This document shows, in pieces, positions 5,465 through 5,465 of a stretch of 5,465 nt of DNA (position 1 is the first letter of the stretch; every line of letters begins with the position of its first letter). The stretch is from an uncultured Clostridia bacterium (GTDB lineage: Bacteria > Bacillota > Clostridia > Oscillospirales > Acutalibacteraceae), in the NCBI GenBank assembly GCA_945926705.1, contig CAMEMA010000076.1, positions 1 through 5,465 of the forward strand. The letters are read 5' to 3'. The notes under the pieces were generated by a model. It saw only the letters and a list, made by a program, of their open reading frames with translations, had not been told where the DNA came from and did not search any database. The position numbers and the translations under genes are program-made.

Positions 5465-5465
5465 A

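Overview
The window is a fragment of an AT-rich bacterial genome. GTG starts, rho-independent terminators, a low-molecular-mass penicillin-binding protein with a signal peptide, and a huge surface protein ending in a membrane segment plus a Lys/Arg tail all fit a low-GC Gram-positive (Firmicutes), probably a host-associated anaerobe of the Clostridia/Tissierellia type. This placement is inferred from style and composition; no marker gene is present.

Layout. (1) Bases 2-346, + strand: the 3' end of a gene cut by the left edge. Its visible start is a strikingly GC-rich tandem-repeat tract encoding Asp/Pro-rich 17-residue units, followed by an AT-rich helical, Cys-containing tail. A strong hairpin terminator overlaps its stop codon. 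(2) Bases 438-1586, + strand: a complete secreted D-Ala-D-Ala carboxypeptidase (S11 family penicillin-binding protein) with all three catalytic motifs and an unusual translation start. (3) Bases 1610-1993, - strand, convergent with the carboxypeptidase: a small XRE-type repressor-like protein with its own near-consensus promoter at 2016-2044. (4) Bases 2051-5464, - strand, cut by the right edge: at least 1137 residues of a large cell-surface protein. It has an N-terminal region of unknown fold, an Asp-Pro-Pro spacer, five copies of a roughly 90-residue beta-type repeat, two further domains, a polar linker, a degenerate LPXTG-like motif, a transmembrane helix and a basic tail.

Two of the four genes carry low-complexity tandem repeats typical of surface-exposed or secreted variable proteins, and one remodels peptidoglycan, so the theme is the cell envelope. 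The regulator lies directly downstream of the surface-protein gene in the same direction. It may be co-transcribed with that gene as well as expressed from its own promoter, which is framed by a widely spaced inverted CTTGAGT/ACTCAAG pair. No RNA gene, CRISPR array, insertion sequence or other mobile element was seen. No gap between genes exceeds 100 bases. I do not see a clearly new multi-gene system. The most unusual items are the GC-rich ActA-like repeat tract and the possible AUU start of the carboxypeptidase.
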